This document shows positions 47,597 to 59,794 of a DNA stretch of 64,000 nt, one piece after another (the first letter of the stretch is position 1; the number at the start of each line of letters is the position of its first letter). Source of the DNA: Arctopsyche grandis (taxonomy: Eukaryota; Arthropoda; Insecta; Trichoptera; Hydropsychidae); NCBI RefSeq assembly GCF_051622035.1, contig NC_135356.1:11249579-11313578 (forward strand), given 5' to 3'. The notes beneath the pieces are model-generated. The model was not told the DNA's origin, made no database searches, and was given only the letters and a program-made list of their open reading frames with translations. The position numbers and the translations under genes were made by a program.

Positions 47597-50500
47597 AAGT
47601 AATATGAAATGAATTACAAAAACACGCTTTATTTTATTGATTGAAAATAAAAAGAACACAAAGTAGTAATAATCAAAACCGAATTAACTTACACATTTAA
47701 AGCTCAAACATTGATCACGCTATCGTTTTTATAAGTATTTATTTTAACAAAAAATGTTTATTTATTTGTTGTTAATAATTACTTTTATGGTCAAAGGGTG
47801 GTGCTCAGAGCGCAGAACCCATTGTGGTAAGTTGAAAGATGAACATGGAGGAATCAATTATTTTTGTTACCAAAAGCTTGTTGCCTCATTTTTTTATTTT
47901 CCTCACCTATGCCAAATGTGCACCTCGCTTCTTGTGCTTATTTTTGCTACCTTTCTCACAATTCATCACTGTCAGCTTCTGTTTTTATCCATCAGATCAT
48001 AAGGGAATGTCATTAATCGAAATCATTGTATAAAAAACCATACACATTTTTATTTATTTATTATTTTTAACATATTGTATTATACTTAAATATTTTGTGT
48101 ATTTGAATTAGTATTGTTTAATTTAGACTATATTACGTCAAAAAAATTCATTTTCATTTACATATTATGAATGTCCATAATACTCTTTTCAACATCATCT
48201 GTAGAAAAACTAAATTTCTTATATCCACAATACATTATATTTTATTGCATTTTTGTAATAGTTTTAATGTACAAAATTGTATAATTGTACGTCAAAGCAT
48301 GAATTTATATATTATACAAAATCAAACTATTGAATACATTTTTAGTCATCTTGTATTAATTATTGAATCATTACAAACCGTGAATACTAATTTTAATGAT
48401 CTCAATATGTATTCAACGTCGAGAATGGCCCATACATACATATATGCAGGCGCGGCTCGTGCATAGGAACTGCGGCGCTGCAGCACCCCCAGAAAAAATA
48501 CAAAAAACACATTTGTATACATTTACAATTTGTGAATATATTTTAAATAAGAATGAATAGATATTTGACATAATCATTATTAATGAGTATGTAAAATATA
48601 TCTAAATACAAGTTGTGCGATTTTTTTGTAATTTTTCTGGGGGTGCTGCAGCGCCGCAGTTCCTATGCAGGAGCCGCGCCTGCATATATGTATCTGAATA
48701 TATGTATCAGGTGGAATGGAAACAAGCAGATGATTAATATTTTTTAAATATATAATGAATATTTACTTTTAAATAAAAGTGTTCGTTTTAAGTTACTAAT
48801 CATTTAATCGTTTCTGCCCTACTCTGTACAATAATATATTTTGTACATTAGCTGCATTTCGTATAAAAATTGTTTCAAACGAAAATGTCATGCTTAGCGT
48901 TATTAGGCAGCATTCAAATAAATGGTGATATTAGTTTTTAAAACCATAGAATTTTTATGTATTTTTTTTATACATATTTAGAAACATAATCGTGAAGCAA
49001 TTTTAAAATTAATTAGTGATTGTATTGAAAATTGTCCATAATCAAATTTTTAATTGAAATAGATCACAAAACATAGCTAAAACTCAATCATTAATATAAT
49101 ACTATTGTCATGTATAAAAATCTATGAAAATCTTACACGCGGATCTATAAACTATTTGCTTTTTAGAATATTCGTTTGTATGTTGAACAATTTTAAAATG
49201 AATGCTTAAATAACAGGGTGCGACAATCAAAACTGACGAGGAGACAGGAAAGATAGTCATAGCACGAGTGATGCACGGTGGTGCCGCTGACCGTTCCGGA
49301 CTCATACACGCCGGAGACGAAGTAGTTGAAGTCAACGGCATAAACGTTGAATTGAAAACCCCGGCTGACGTCCTTGCCATTCTGGTAAACAACGATTTAA
49401 TCAAACAATTCTGTCTTTTATTAAAATCACTATGAAGCTTTATACATGTGTTTTGCAGCAAAACTCGGAAGGCACCATAACATTCAAGCTCGTGCCGTCG
49501 TACGGCAAACTTGGCATGCGCGAAAGCAAAGTGAGAGTGCGAGCTCACTTCGACTACATGTCCTCATCCGATCCGTACATTCCGTGCAAAGAAGCTGGTC
49601 TGGATTTTAAAAAGGGAGATGTGTTGCATATCGTGTCGCAGGACGATGCATACTGGTAAGATGATTTGAATACAGTGACGGAACCGAAGGGCCATTTTTA
49701 ATTTTAATTTTAAAAAGCTCATATATTATTTAAATTCAACAAAAGTATAAACTATATCAGTGGTTATCACATGAAAGTGGATCTTATCAGGTGCTGTCAA
49801 GATTTTTTCTAAGTCACTTTTTGCCGATATGTATATTTGAATACTTATTTTTTATTTTTTATTTATACCAGGAATGCCTAAAAGGTAACCCCATGACGCC
49901 CTCCTTTCCAGAAACATTGTACATTTGATACAAGTATTATTATACAAAGTAAATACATATCAATTAACATATGGTAAAATTTAAAAAATTTGCAGCATTT
50001 TTTTTAAACAATTCAGAAATTCAGTAAATACATATCAATTAACATCTACAGAGACATTTATGGCCAAATTTGTATATTTGCAGCATTTTATATGATTCAG
50101 CGAAATTCGAGATTGTTGAAAATGGGTAAGGTTGCCAATTTGTTGGAACCTTTTCACTGAAAATCAGATAAATTGGCTAACTCTGATAGGAAACGATCGA
50201 CCTGGAGTCACAAATCCAAGGTCTGGCCAGCAGAAACCAGTGGGATTTGAACCCGTGACCATTTCGTTCAAACCACTAGTCTATTCTGCTGGTTATTTAT
50301 TTATATCTAAAAAACGATACGCTTCAAATATGTACCTGAAAGTTGCGCCAAAGTAATTTTTTTTATAAAAGGAAGCTATTTGTATACAAAGAATCCGAAA
50401 TTATTACATTAAAAACAATTAAAATTTGTATAAAAGAACTATTTTGGTGTCGATATTATTTTTATTGATAATCTTGTATTAATTTATAATCTGTATGTTC

Positions 50501-53500
50501 CTGTTTCATTAAATAAATAATTAAATTAATCTGTTTAGTTAAATAAATAAATAATACATCAGCGCCACTGACAATATTTGTACAATGGTACATACGGGTC
50601 TACCTCACGGGCCCGAATGTGAAACGCCGGAAAACGCAAATATCGGAAGGCAAAGATCGAAAATCGAAAGATCTTAAGTCGAAAGATAAAAAAAGGGTGC
50701 ATGGTAAACGGTACATACTCACATAATTTGCGCGAGCAGGATACAACAGGAACAAGAGGAACAGGCTTTTCCTCCCGTATTCTGCGCGTGCACATTAATA
50801 CGGGAGGAAAAGCCTGTTCCTCTTGTTTCTGTTGTATCCTGCTCGCGCAAATTAAGTATGTACCGTTTATCATGCAAACTTTTTTTTTGATCTTTCGATT
50901 ATCGATCTTTGCCTTCCGATATTTGCGTTTTCCGGCGTTTCACATTCGGGCTCGTCACGGAGACCCGGTACATACATATATAATTTTATTATTAACCAGT
51001 ACTATTTGCCTCTAATAAACTTTTAAAGTATTCATATTGCATTTAGTATTTACAACACCTAGTATTACATATGCATGTATGTACATTGTAAAGATTTTTT
51101 AATGTTTGTATCAAAAACTTTCCTTTAAATTTAGTTTAGTATTATTTTTTAATATATACAGTAAAACTATTTTCATATTTACAATAAAACTATCCAGATA
51201 ACAAGTTCTTTTATTACCAGATAAGAGGAGCTGATATTTTTTGCGGGTAGGGCCAAAGTTTGATGTTCCGCCACTGTCTGAATAAATGGTAAAGTCCACC
51301 ATTCAATCAGTGTTTGATATTCTGTGTTACTTTTGTGAAAATATGCAGGTGGCAAGCTCGTAGAGAAGGTGAAAAGGTGATGAGGGCTGGACTGATCCCA
51401 TCGCGTGCCCTACAAGAAGGACGTATTATATACGAACGACAGTCTCAGCAAACCGCTCGCACACTAGATGGTATTAATTACTATGCATTTTAAATTCACT
51501 TTATTGTATTGGCGCTTATCAAATTTATATGTATGTATGGTATTGCCAGTTTTGTGTTAACATTCTTAGGTTTTTATATGTGGGTATATATTTTATTGTG
51601 GTCTTCTAATAAGAATTTGAGGAAAATGTACACATATAATAGCAGCCTAAGAGTGAAATATAATTTTTAATATCTATGTATAGTATATATTTAATATTTG
51701 CGTCCATCGTTCCACACCGTGAGGCCAAAAACTAATGTACTTACTTTTTCACCCATTGCTCGGACCTTACGCTGCTTGAATTTGGCTAGCGATCATATTG
51801 ACATTTTCAATATTTCACCAGCCTATTCACTTTTTTTTCATTTTTAAATGTTTTATATTATACTCTTTTTTATAAATAACTTTATTTTTTTTTGTTTATT
51901 TTTTACTGTTTTTTTATATTTTTATTTTTTGTATATTCTTGTTTGGCCACGGTGTCCGTTTGTTAAAATAAAATAAAATATGCTAACTCTTTATTCTTAA
52001 ATGAGAAAATAAATCTACTTTAAAATACATTTACCATGACACATTAGAATACCAAAGTAAAAAGCGATTTTATTTTCAACAATTTGCACATAGGTATGTA
52101 CTTACTTATATATATGCTTTTGTGTGGATTTAAATGTGTTTTGTTAATTAAAAAAACAGATATTATATTATAAAATTAATTCTACAATTGCAAATCACAT
52201 CGACTAAGCGTTTTTCAATTTAATTGTATAGAAATTAATAATTTAATTCTATAGAAATTATGAATGTATCGTAATTTTATAACTTTCTAGTATAAATTAA
52301 CAAGCCACATAATAAAAATTATCTCGGTAATAACCTCATGAATCTTTTTTGCACAATATAGAAGCAAACTTAAAAAAATTAAATGTAATAGTAAACAGCA
52401 TTACGTAGCTAAGTGTTACCTACTATTATTAAGAGGGCTCGACACCAGCGCTTTGTCCATACAAACGTATTACACTTCTCCCTTCCTCAATTATGGCACT
52501 AGAGAAAATATTTTTTAATATGCTATGGATATCCACCATTGAGATGCATCTATCGTTTTATTTTTTTGATTAGTTATTTTCTATAGGAGTTAGGAGCCGC
52601 CAAACATCTATAAAACCTCGATTTTGTCGATTTAAAATATGTATTATCTGGTCGAAGCGAAACTGTCGCATTCACTCAATATATACATTCACTCAATATA
52701 TATATATATATATCGAAAAAAGGAACGGCAACAAAATCAAGGTTTCGGGTGTACAGCCCTCTTAAATATATAGAAAAGGATTTATAAAGCTGCAGTTGTC
52801 ATATTTATAATATGGATTATGCATCTAAATAAAATAAATTAATCAACCTTTTATTGCATTATATACAATTTTTAAGATTGACTATATCATTTATTGGAAA
52901 AAAATGAAAACTTGGTTGCTGTCGATTTCATTTTCCCAATATATCTAATATATAATATATACTTCAAACTAATTAAATACAATAAATAGGCACTGCGGAA
53001 TACAATAACTTTATAAAATTGATTCATGTACATGTACTTATATGAAACCATATATGCATGTACAATCAAACCTTATTATATTAAAAAATTCATCTTTTCT
53101 ATAACTATCCTATTATATATGTGTATGTAAGTAGTTGACTTTGCTAAGCGACTTTATTTTATCAACTATGGCGCATTTTAAAATTTTAGTATGTTTGCAT
53201 ACAATGTATCACTGGCGCATTTATCGTACAAATATAGAACTGTACCCATACAATGTATCACTGGCGCATTTATCAAGCATACACTGTTTATTAGAACTAA
53301 TTGACCACCGTATGTACACCCTAATTTAGGTACTGTGTGCTCGGCTCCAGCATCACCGGTGCTATGTAATCCCGCCGCTGCGGTGCAATGCGCTCGGGCT
53401 ATGGGAACGGTTGGGGTGGCCGACCAAGCCGAAGAAAAAGTTGAAGAGACACCGGCCGGAGAGATCAACGCTGACGCTACTGGCTCCATATTCCCGTGCA

Positions 53501-56115
53501 AGCCGTCGGTCAAAGTAAAAAAGATCATGTACGACCTGGGGGAAAACGATGATTTCGATCGTGAAACTATACCAACATATGAGGAAGTTGGGAGACTGTA
53601 TCCTAGGCCTGGTTTAACGCGGCCCCTAGTACTGATTGGAGCACCGGGCGTTGGTCGTAATGAGCTCAAGAGACGTCTGGTGGCCACCGATCCGGACAAA
53701 TACAAAAGTCCTGTGCCGTGTAAGTCTTTGCAACTTACTACATATATAATTACATGAGTCTCAGCGGTGAGCCCAGTTTGACCGACTCTCGGAATTTCGA
53801 AACTTTTCGTCTACTTGGTACGAAAGATAAACAACATATAAACATTTCTGTATACATATACACAAACTACTGTTTAAGTAGATCTGAAATTTAGTTGAGT
53901 TGTTCAAACATGGTTCGGTAGAACGGAGCAGACTTGAGTCTTAGACATTCACAAATCAAAATCATCTTCTACCTAATCGCCCTATATTTAACCAAATGTA
54001 CTATGAAGAAAAAAATTTTTAACAACGTTTTTCTTCGATATTCTAGATGCTTCAATTAAAATCTCTATTATAGTTAAAATTATGATAAAATGAAGTTAAT
54101 ATAAACCTTGTAACAATCAAATTTTATTTGAATGTTACATATTTGATATGTCCTTGCTACATTCATCACTTTGTTATTATTATTGCTTACTTACTGTAAC
54201 TCAACCCAATTTTTTTTTTGTTATTTTAGTTTACTTCTGATGATCTTCTATGTTTGTTTGTTCTTTATGAAAATGTTAACTTTTCAATAATTAAGAACCA
54301 TCAAATTTGATGGTTCTCAACTATCTTACTTAGATCGTACACTACAACATTTTCAGAAAAACAAATTGATTCTTATAAGCCTCTTATCAGCTTGTTATTC
54401 GTTTTTACTGACTTATACCTTGCCTAAACAACAGTGGAAAATGTATCTAGTAAAGTAAGGTGGCACTTTTTTTTATGTAATAGAACTTTTTTATCTAGTA
54501 GTAGGTATATAATAGATAGTTTTAAATGGTAATTGGATTATTAGTCACATTGCGATCGCCCAAAAGACAATTTTTGCCATGAAAATCGCGAATACAGCAT
54601 ATTTGGCACTTGAGGACTTTTCGGCTGCCAGATATTCTGTATAGAGATTTTAGTGACTTTATGACCAATAATCACCGAACCGTTTTAAATATGTAGATAA
54701 GCCTTTGCCAAAAATGATATCTCCTAGAAAAATATTGGAAAACTAGTCGAATGCTGTCTTCGTTTACCAGAAACAAAAGCACTTGCCGAAGGACCTTTTT
54801 CTTTGATGAACAATGTGTGGTCCAGTGATAAAACGCAATTGAATGTTGAAGCTTTTAAAATGTTTGCAAATCACTGTGTATAATTTTTAACTAGTCTTGT
54901 GTAGAATTTTATAAAAGCATTCAAGAAAATTAATTCGTTTTTTTCATAAATATGCGTTCATGGTTCTTTAATTTTCGTTTTAAATAATTGTTTTTGAAAA
55001 AAAAATGTCCTGGTTTTGAATTTGGAAAATATGATCACCTTTATAGTAAAGCTGTAAAAGGAACTCGGTAAAATTTTAATGCTAATTGGGCAAGTCATGT
55101 GGCTAGAAATCTAAAAGGGTGCAGGGAAGATCACAAGTGAGGTGAAAGGATGTGGAAAATATGTGGGGTTAGGTGAATGAGTGATGCTCCAAGTAGAACC
55201 GAATGGAAATGTTTTGAAGAGATTTTCATCCAAGAGTGGACTTCGAATGGCTGCAAATGATGATTATAATGCAAATTGCTTTTGTTAGTATTATTAAGCA
55301 AATAATTCGCTTCTTACTGTCAATTTTGACAGATACGGCATTTTACATGACATGACAACCAAACATAATTCTTCATTATATTGAAATAAAGTAAAAATGT
55401 CAACATTACAGATACGTCAAGACCACAAAAACAAGGCGAGCAAAATGGAAAAGAGTACATATTTGTGAACCGGGAACGTATGGAGCAGGACATAGCCGCT
55501 GGAAAGTTCATTGAATTCGGCGAATACAAAGGAAACTTGTACGGAACTTCTTCGGAGAGTGTTGAGACCATAGTCAATGCTGGTGAGATTTCATAATCTA
55601 GAGATTTATTACATAGATCACTAACCTAAAAATTATCAGGTTGCATCCTAAAGCTGCAATAATCACTTCCAGGTTACGTCTGCGTGCTGTGTCCGCATCA
55701 GCAAGCGTTAAAAGTTCTAAGAACCCCTAGTTTACGGCCCTTCGTGATATACATTAAACCGCCTAGTATGGAGGAGCTACGGGAAACGAGAACGGCCATG
55801 CGAGCCCGTTCCACCTTCGATGAGACTAACTCCAGAGGATTCACTGTGAATCATACGATAAAACTCTACATGTCGAGTATATCGCAATGGGAGACTTATA
55901 TATATTTATATATAATGTGTTTTTAACTTCTTTTGCAGGATGAAGAGTTGAATGAGATATTGAGAGCTTCGCGGAGGATCGAATTCCTATACGGTCACTT
56001 CTTCGACGAGGAAATTGTCAACGGCGACTTGGCCACATCCCTGGCGAGCCTCCTCAAGTCCGCCTGGAAAGTACAAACGGAACCGCTGTGGGTTCCGGCC
56101 ACTTGGGTTCAGTGA
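45682..56115 (+). CDS. MAGUK scaffold protein, MPP7/metro type (10 exons)
   Basis: This is a scaffold with no expected enzyme activity that organises membrane complexes at cell junctions or synapses. Coding exons: 45682-45730, 45815-46083, 46162-46293, 49217-49384, 49459-49655, 51349-51470, 53330-53719, 55412-55582, 55673-55845, 55939-56115. All introns are GT-AG and the phases join without a shift, giving 615 residues. Domains in order: two L27 (about 17-125), PDZ (138-218, with DEPLGATI as carboxylate-binding loop), SH3 (about 231-303), hook/linker (304-408) and guanylate-kinase-like (409-615, [14 protein letters not shown] near its start). Order, exon-level motifs ([32 protein letters not shown]) and length fit vertebrate MPP7 (576 aa) and Drosophila metro. 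The GUK domain is expected to be catalytically inactive, as in other MAGUKs. In Drosophila, metro partners with DLin-7 and Dlg at the neuromuscular junction; the same role here is inference. The start ATG is preceded by an in-frame stop. Confidence 0.95.
45815..46083 (+). CDS. metro: metro exon 2 (L27 domains)
   Basis: It follows acceptor GGGGGCAG and ends at CAA before GTAAGT. It encodes the L27 region with [20 protein letters not shown] and a second helix set ending [17 protein letters not shown]27 domains pair with L27 domains of partners such as Lin-7 or Dlg. Confidence 0.93.
46162..46293 (+). CDS. metro: metro exon 3 (end of L27, start of PDZ)
   Basis: Forty-four codons, phase 0 at both ends. 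It starts [19 protein letters not shown], which matches the LLSVHDTVAQKNYDP segment of MPP7, then an acidic stretch and [13 protein letters not shown], the first PDZ strand. Confidence 0.95.
46723..47327 (-). mobile_element. hAT element 3 in metro intron 3, with transposase C terminus
   Basis: The inverted ends CAGTGGTTCTTAACCT match exactly over 16 bp. The 8-bp duplication ATATAGAT is perfect (46715-46722 and 47328-47335). On the - strand a frame (46970-47188) encodes the C-terminal dimerisation part of a hAT transposase: [35 protein letters not shown] and [14 protein letters not shown]. Only 605 bp remain, so it is an internally deleted copy. It is inserted antisense to metro. Confidence 0.95.
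47336..48438. other. metro intron 3, between the two hAT insertions
   Basis: AT-rich intron sequence with a short (TA)n tract at 47565-47589. Frames of 64-82 codons near 47754-48033 and 48167-48466 are intronic and have no features. Confidence 0.5.
48447..48682. mobile_element. hAT-type MITE in metro intron 3
   Basis: A 236-bp element with inverted arms of about 50 bp. The left arm starts CAGGCGCGGCTCGTGCATAG and continues with GCGCTGCAGCACCCCCAGAAA; the right arm is its complement, with few differences. The 8-bp flanks CATATATG are identical (48439-48446 and 48683-48690). The interior is AT-rich and has no ORF. It must be mobilised by a transposase encoded elsewhere. Confidence 0.92.
49217..49384 (+). 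CDS. metro: metro exon 4 (PDZ core)
   Basis: Fifty-six codons in phase 0. It includes [11 protein letters not shown] and [19 protein letters not shown], the most conserved part of the MPP PDZ domain, and ends VLAIL before GTAAAC. Confidence 0.96.
49459..49655 (+). CDS. metro: metro exon 5 (end of PDZ, most of SH3)
   Basis: It starts [14 protein letters not shown] (last PDZ strand) and continues to the SH3 start [11 protein letters not shown] and the MAGUK signature [20 protein letters not shown]. It ends in phase 2 inside the codon for the first of two tryptophans. Confidence 0.96.
49656..50099. other. Start of metro intron 5
   Basis: AT-rich. A local duplication of AGTAAATACATATCAATTAACAT occurs at 49949 and 50023. 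No exon. Confidence 0.5.
50100..50290 (-). mobile_element. tRNA-derived SINE, family S1, copy 3 in metro intron 5
   Basis: On the - strand GGGTTCAAATCCC is a perfect-looking box B, and AGACTAGTGGTT about 35 bp before it is a good box A candidate. The body block TTTGTGACTCCAGG and the AATTTATCTGATTTTCA block match the other two copies. The 3' part is shorter. Confidence 0.7.
50596..50966. mobile_element. Palindromic family P element, copy 2 in metro intron 5
   Basis: 371 bp of near-perfect inverted repeat with ends GGGTCTACCTCACGGGC and GCTCGTCACGGAGACCC. The 9-bp flank GGTACATAC is identical on both sides (50587-50595 and 50967-50975). Arms carry AATATCGGAAGGCAAAGATC and GAGCAGGATACAACAGGAAC and their complements. 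The centre (TTCTGCGCGTGCACATTAA) is the only unpaired part. It matches the copy at 37599-38003 along its whole length. Confidence 0.9.
51349..51470 (+). CDS. metro: metro exon 6 (end of SH3)
   Basis: It completes the [19 protein letters not shown] segment of the SH3 and continues with [16 protein letters not shown]. It ends in phase 1. Confidence 0.95.
51471..52428. other. First part of metro intron 6
   Basis: No exon. A T-rich region at 51830-51975 ending in GGCCACGGTGTCCG and an AAAATA tail resembles the family L LINE 3' end. Confidence 0.45.
52429..52765. mobile_element. TTAA-flanked MITE in metro intron 6
   Basis: The left end TTAAGAGGGCTCGACACC and the complement of the right end TTAAGAGGGCTGTACACC differ at two positions. 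TTAA at both ends suggests a piggyBac-type insertion, though the termini lack the usual CCY start. The interior matches the copy at 24963-25382 in inverse orientation. No ORF. Confidence 0.6.
52766..53329. other. Last part of metro intron 6
   Basis: A direct repeat of ACAATGTATCACTGGCGCAT occurs twice (53201 and 53250) shortly before the exon 7 acceptor. No additional exon was found. Confidence 0.5.
53330..53719 (+). CDS. metro: metro exon 7 (hook region and start of GUK)
   Basis: 130 codons. The first half is a low-complexity Ala/Cys/Pro stretch ([20 protein letters not shown]) and an acidic run. Then come the conserved linker ETIPTYEEV and [20 protein letters not shown], the P-loop-like start of GUK. 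It ends in phase 1 before GTAAGT. Confidence 0.94.
54486..54660 (+). repeat. Dispersed repeat family F, copy in metro intron 7
   Basis: It shares ATTAGTCACATTGCG-like, GCCATGAAAATCGCGAATAC and GGACTTTTCGGCTGCCAGAT blocks with 29640-29780. Confidence 0.6.
55085..55290 (+). mobile_element. LINE 3' end fragment (RTE-like) in metro intron 7
   Basis: The + strand encodes [18 protein letters not shown] followed by a stop and a TGATGATTATAATG tail. It is the same family as at 7403, 14820 and 59935. Confidence 0.6.
55412..55582 (+). CDS. metro: metro exon 8 (GUK)
   Basis: It encodes [20 protein letters not shown] and then [20 protein letters not shown], typical of MAGUK GUK domains, ending at NAG in phase 1. 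It starts with the second and third bases of the Tyr codon shared with exon 7. Confidence 0.96.
55673..55845 (+). CDS. metro: metro exon 9 (GUK)
   Basis: It encodes [20 protein letters not shown] and then [18 protein letters not shown]. It ends in phase 0 before GTGAAT. Confidence 0.95.
55939..56115 (+). CDS. metro: metro exon 10 (GUK C terminus and stop)
   Basis: It starts after TTTTGCAG and encodes [20 protein letters not shown] through WVPATWVQ, followed by TGA. The ending corresponds to WVPVSWLHS of MPP7. Confidence 0.96.
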   Translation, partial: DEELNEILRASRRIEFLYGHFFDEEIVNGDLATSLASLLKSAWKVQTEPLWVPATWVQ

Positions 56116-56450
<335 letters not shown>

Positions 56451-58372
56451 TTGATGTTATATTATTCGTAGGACTTTATTTACAATCATTAAGTTTTCCT
56501 AATACCTACTCATTATTTCATAACAATTTCTCTATAGTAATAATAAATATAAATAGCTTACATAAAAATACCACATATATATATAGAGCTCAAAATTTAT
56601 TTACATATAGTTGAGTGTAAGTAATGGAAAAGTTTATTTCATAGATTGATAATGACGTAAGTTCAATTCAAGAAAATATATTTCTCGTATTAAAATATAA
56701 AATGTAAATGATTACAAAACAAACCTAGGAAAAACACCATTTTAAAATATACAAATATATACATGTGTATGTTTAAGGTTTTAATAATACTGACCCAATA
56801 AATTTATTTTGGATGGTTATATGTAATCACTTTGTTCTACGGACGTGTGTATATTTATTTACATATAAGTACATATAAAAGATCCGAGCGGTGAGTTTTG
56901 TTTTGACAATGTTTAAATAAACTTATAAAATTCGGTATACATGTATGTACATATATAAAGATTTATTGTAGTCGTCTAAAAGTTCCTCGTGTGGCTTACA
57001 TATACCCTTTATGCAAATACACCCATAAAAGTGGGCTATATCCACCGATGTTCATATAATTGGAAAGCTTGGATATTTATAACATAAACGTAAGAAGTTA
57101 AATAAGCAGTTTTTATCAAGTAGTTCAATTGAAGTGATCTTTTAATGTAATAAATGCTTCCAATACATACGGACTATCTGTATGTATAAAACATATACAT
57201 ACATATATGTTTAAATAAAGATTTTTACTAGCTAAATTATATTTAATAGTTAGTTTATTGATATGCATATAAACAATCATAATAAATTACGCACGCGTTA
57301 TTTTTTTGTAGATAGTTGAAATGGACAACTTGATGTTTATGTAACAACATAATCTTTGGACACGTCGGCGCGTTTATCTCGCAGAATTTGCCGAAATTGA
57401 ATCGATTAGTACCTCAGTTAAATAGATTTAGATCGAGATTAGTGAGCGATAAGTAAACGTACAATGTGTATCATCAATCAATCGTCGTAAGGTACATATA
57501 ATAAATACATCGAATTGAAAATAGTACAACATATTGATAATTTTGATTTTTTCTATGATTATAGTCGATTGGGTTTTTTTAAATGTATATAAAATTGTCA
57601 TCGATTACGATTACGTTGCGTTATTTTTTTATTATATTAAAATCGTACAAAGCAAAGTTTAAGTTTAGTATACATTAGATATAATCTGTAGTCGTTAATA
57701 TTTATACACATACATTGTATTCGGCGTAAAGTTCGATTTGTTCTTTTATTCATTTTGCGTGTTGTGCAACGATATTCAAATACGATTCCATTCATATTCA
57801 CATATTTAGATTTCTATATGCGAAAACAACGCTCCATCACTGTCTGTCTGGTGATAATTTCACATCACTCGATGTCTGTAAATAACGTAGCGATATGTAC
57901 GTTCATTGTTGCGTTAGCGAATAAATCTCAAAATGACAAAAAAAGGTGATAATTTTCATCATCGACTTTTATATCAAATCTCGGCCTATTTGCTATACAT
58001 GTTAAACTCCGCGTAATCGTCAAATTTGTTGTTCGGGTTTTATTTTTATTATTTTATATCCAATGATAAAATGAGGTGCGTGTGTCTATTATCTATGCCT
58101 GTTTATATGTGCAGGGGATGCATATATCAATTTCATGTTAAAAATTTAGGAAAATTATCTAAAAATGTATGACCAGTGTTGTTAAAAAAACCAAGTATTT
58201 TCAAAAATAAATAAAAATAATGTGATGAAAATTTGTCTTGATACTTTTTATTTCAACTCTTCAATCCACACACACATACACACATACACACTAAGAAGCT
58301 AGATGAGCATATAGTAACTCATTCCAGCCGATAATAATTAAAAAATTATCATATGTAAACGCATACATATTT
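56451..58372. other. Gene-free region downstream of metro
   Basis: Candidate 3'UTR at first, then AT-rich intergenic sequence with no frame worth naming. The 64-codon frame at 57755-57949 has no features. Confidence 0.45.
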
Positions 58373-58590
58373 TATACTAGTGTTTTTACCCAGCTTCGCT
58401 CAGTATTTGTAATATAAACCACTTAAACATGGCCAATCTAATGTAAACATTTTATTAAATTTATTTAAATAATTTTATTTTATTTGAATATTAATTTGTT
58501 TTTCTACGAACCAACAATACATCTCTTTCGAACAAATATTTTATATGGGTGAGCTGTAGTTTATTGAGTATAAATTCAATAAACTATTTT
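58373..58590 (+). repeat. Dispersed repeat family D, copy 4
   Basis: It starts ACTAGTGTTTTTACCCAGCT and continues TTCGCTCAGTATTTGTAATA. This copy is more diverged and shorter than the others. Confidence 0.55.
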
Positions 58591-59785
58591 GAAAATTTGA
58601 TGAATATGTTCTGTCCCTTTTACAGATAGAATTTCTTACAATAAATGTCGAAATGTTACATTGCATTGAATACTATTTACTAACTTGATACATACATGTA
58701 AGTAAATCATTGATATACTTAATCTTTCTCGTGACCTCAAAACATAAATTGAAGGACAGCGAAATGTCACCAAAAATTACCGTCAAAGTGATTTGGCAAA
58801 ATATTACATAGGATTATATAACAGTTTGAACACAACATGATAGACATTTTTTATAGCAAAAACCACATTATCTGCATTTTTCGAAAGCAATAATAAAAAG
58901 CTAGATTAATTTGCATTGAATTCTGTTTAAAACATAAAATAAAATATTATTCATTTGTATAAATTGTCATAACGCTCTACAAACACAGGAAGTGCCGGAA
59001 CCTTACATGGAGCTGTTAGCTGCAATATATAAGAAAGTCATAGCTTTGGTTAAACTTTTTTCAGATACAAATGGATTCGGCATAGGAAAAGGACACTCTC
59101 ATCTCCTTTGTTACCCAATGCGGTACATGAAGTCGTTTTCAGGACCTTGGAATGGGACACAGTACTTGTGGCACGTGCGATTTAAATTTTTTTTTTATCT
59201 ATGATGCATCTTATTTGTATTTTTGAACACCTACAAAACTTTTACCTGGTAGTCGACCCTTCTTATATGTATCTTACTTCATACTGTTAATCGTCAAATG
59301 ACACAGATATATATATTTTTTTAATAATTCAAATAACATGTGTATTTGAGTCTAATAAATAAATTTAAAGTCAGCTTACTCGTCTTCTTATTTACGTATC
59401 AATAACCTTGATTACATATTTCGATATCTTTACGATCATTATGGTTCTTTTAATAAGTTATTATAATAAAAAAAACTAAGTCTTGAATGATGAAAGAACG
59501 TACATTGAACATGGTCTAATAATATATAATTCTGTTGGTTGTGATAAGCATTTACAAAATAATTACAACGACCTACTAATAATGAATAAATGACAAAATC
59601 ATTGTTCTCTTATTATTACGAAGAATTCGAAAGTTCTAATAATAAGAGTTTTTTATTTACGATTAAATTTCGATTAGACTAGCTTATCTAATATTCATAT
59701 ATTAATATGTCAAATAACGTGTATAATAACGTTCATAATCACACGTTTTATTGAATTCTTGTACGTTTTTTTCCTTAAAAAAATT
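58591..59785. other. Gene-free stretch
   Basis: A 70-codon + strand frame (58992-59204) begins MPEPYMELLAAIYKKVIAL and follows a CAG (58988). It matches no family I know and has no partner exon. The rest is AT-rich. Confidence 0.35.
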
Positions 59786-59794
59786 CGTTTCAAA

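Larger units (their letters stand above)
53720..55411. other. metro intron 7
   Basis: The intron holds a family F repeat copy and a LINE 3' fragment, listed separately. No other exon is seen. Confidence 0.5.

Noticed and set aside
49108..49548. 146-codon - strand frame
   Set aside because: It is antisense to metro exons 4 and 5.
53178..53705. 175-codon - strand frame
   Set aside because: It is antisense to metro exon 7, which has clear GUK and linker motifs on the + strand.
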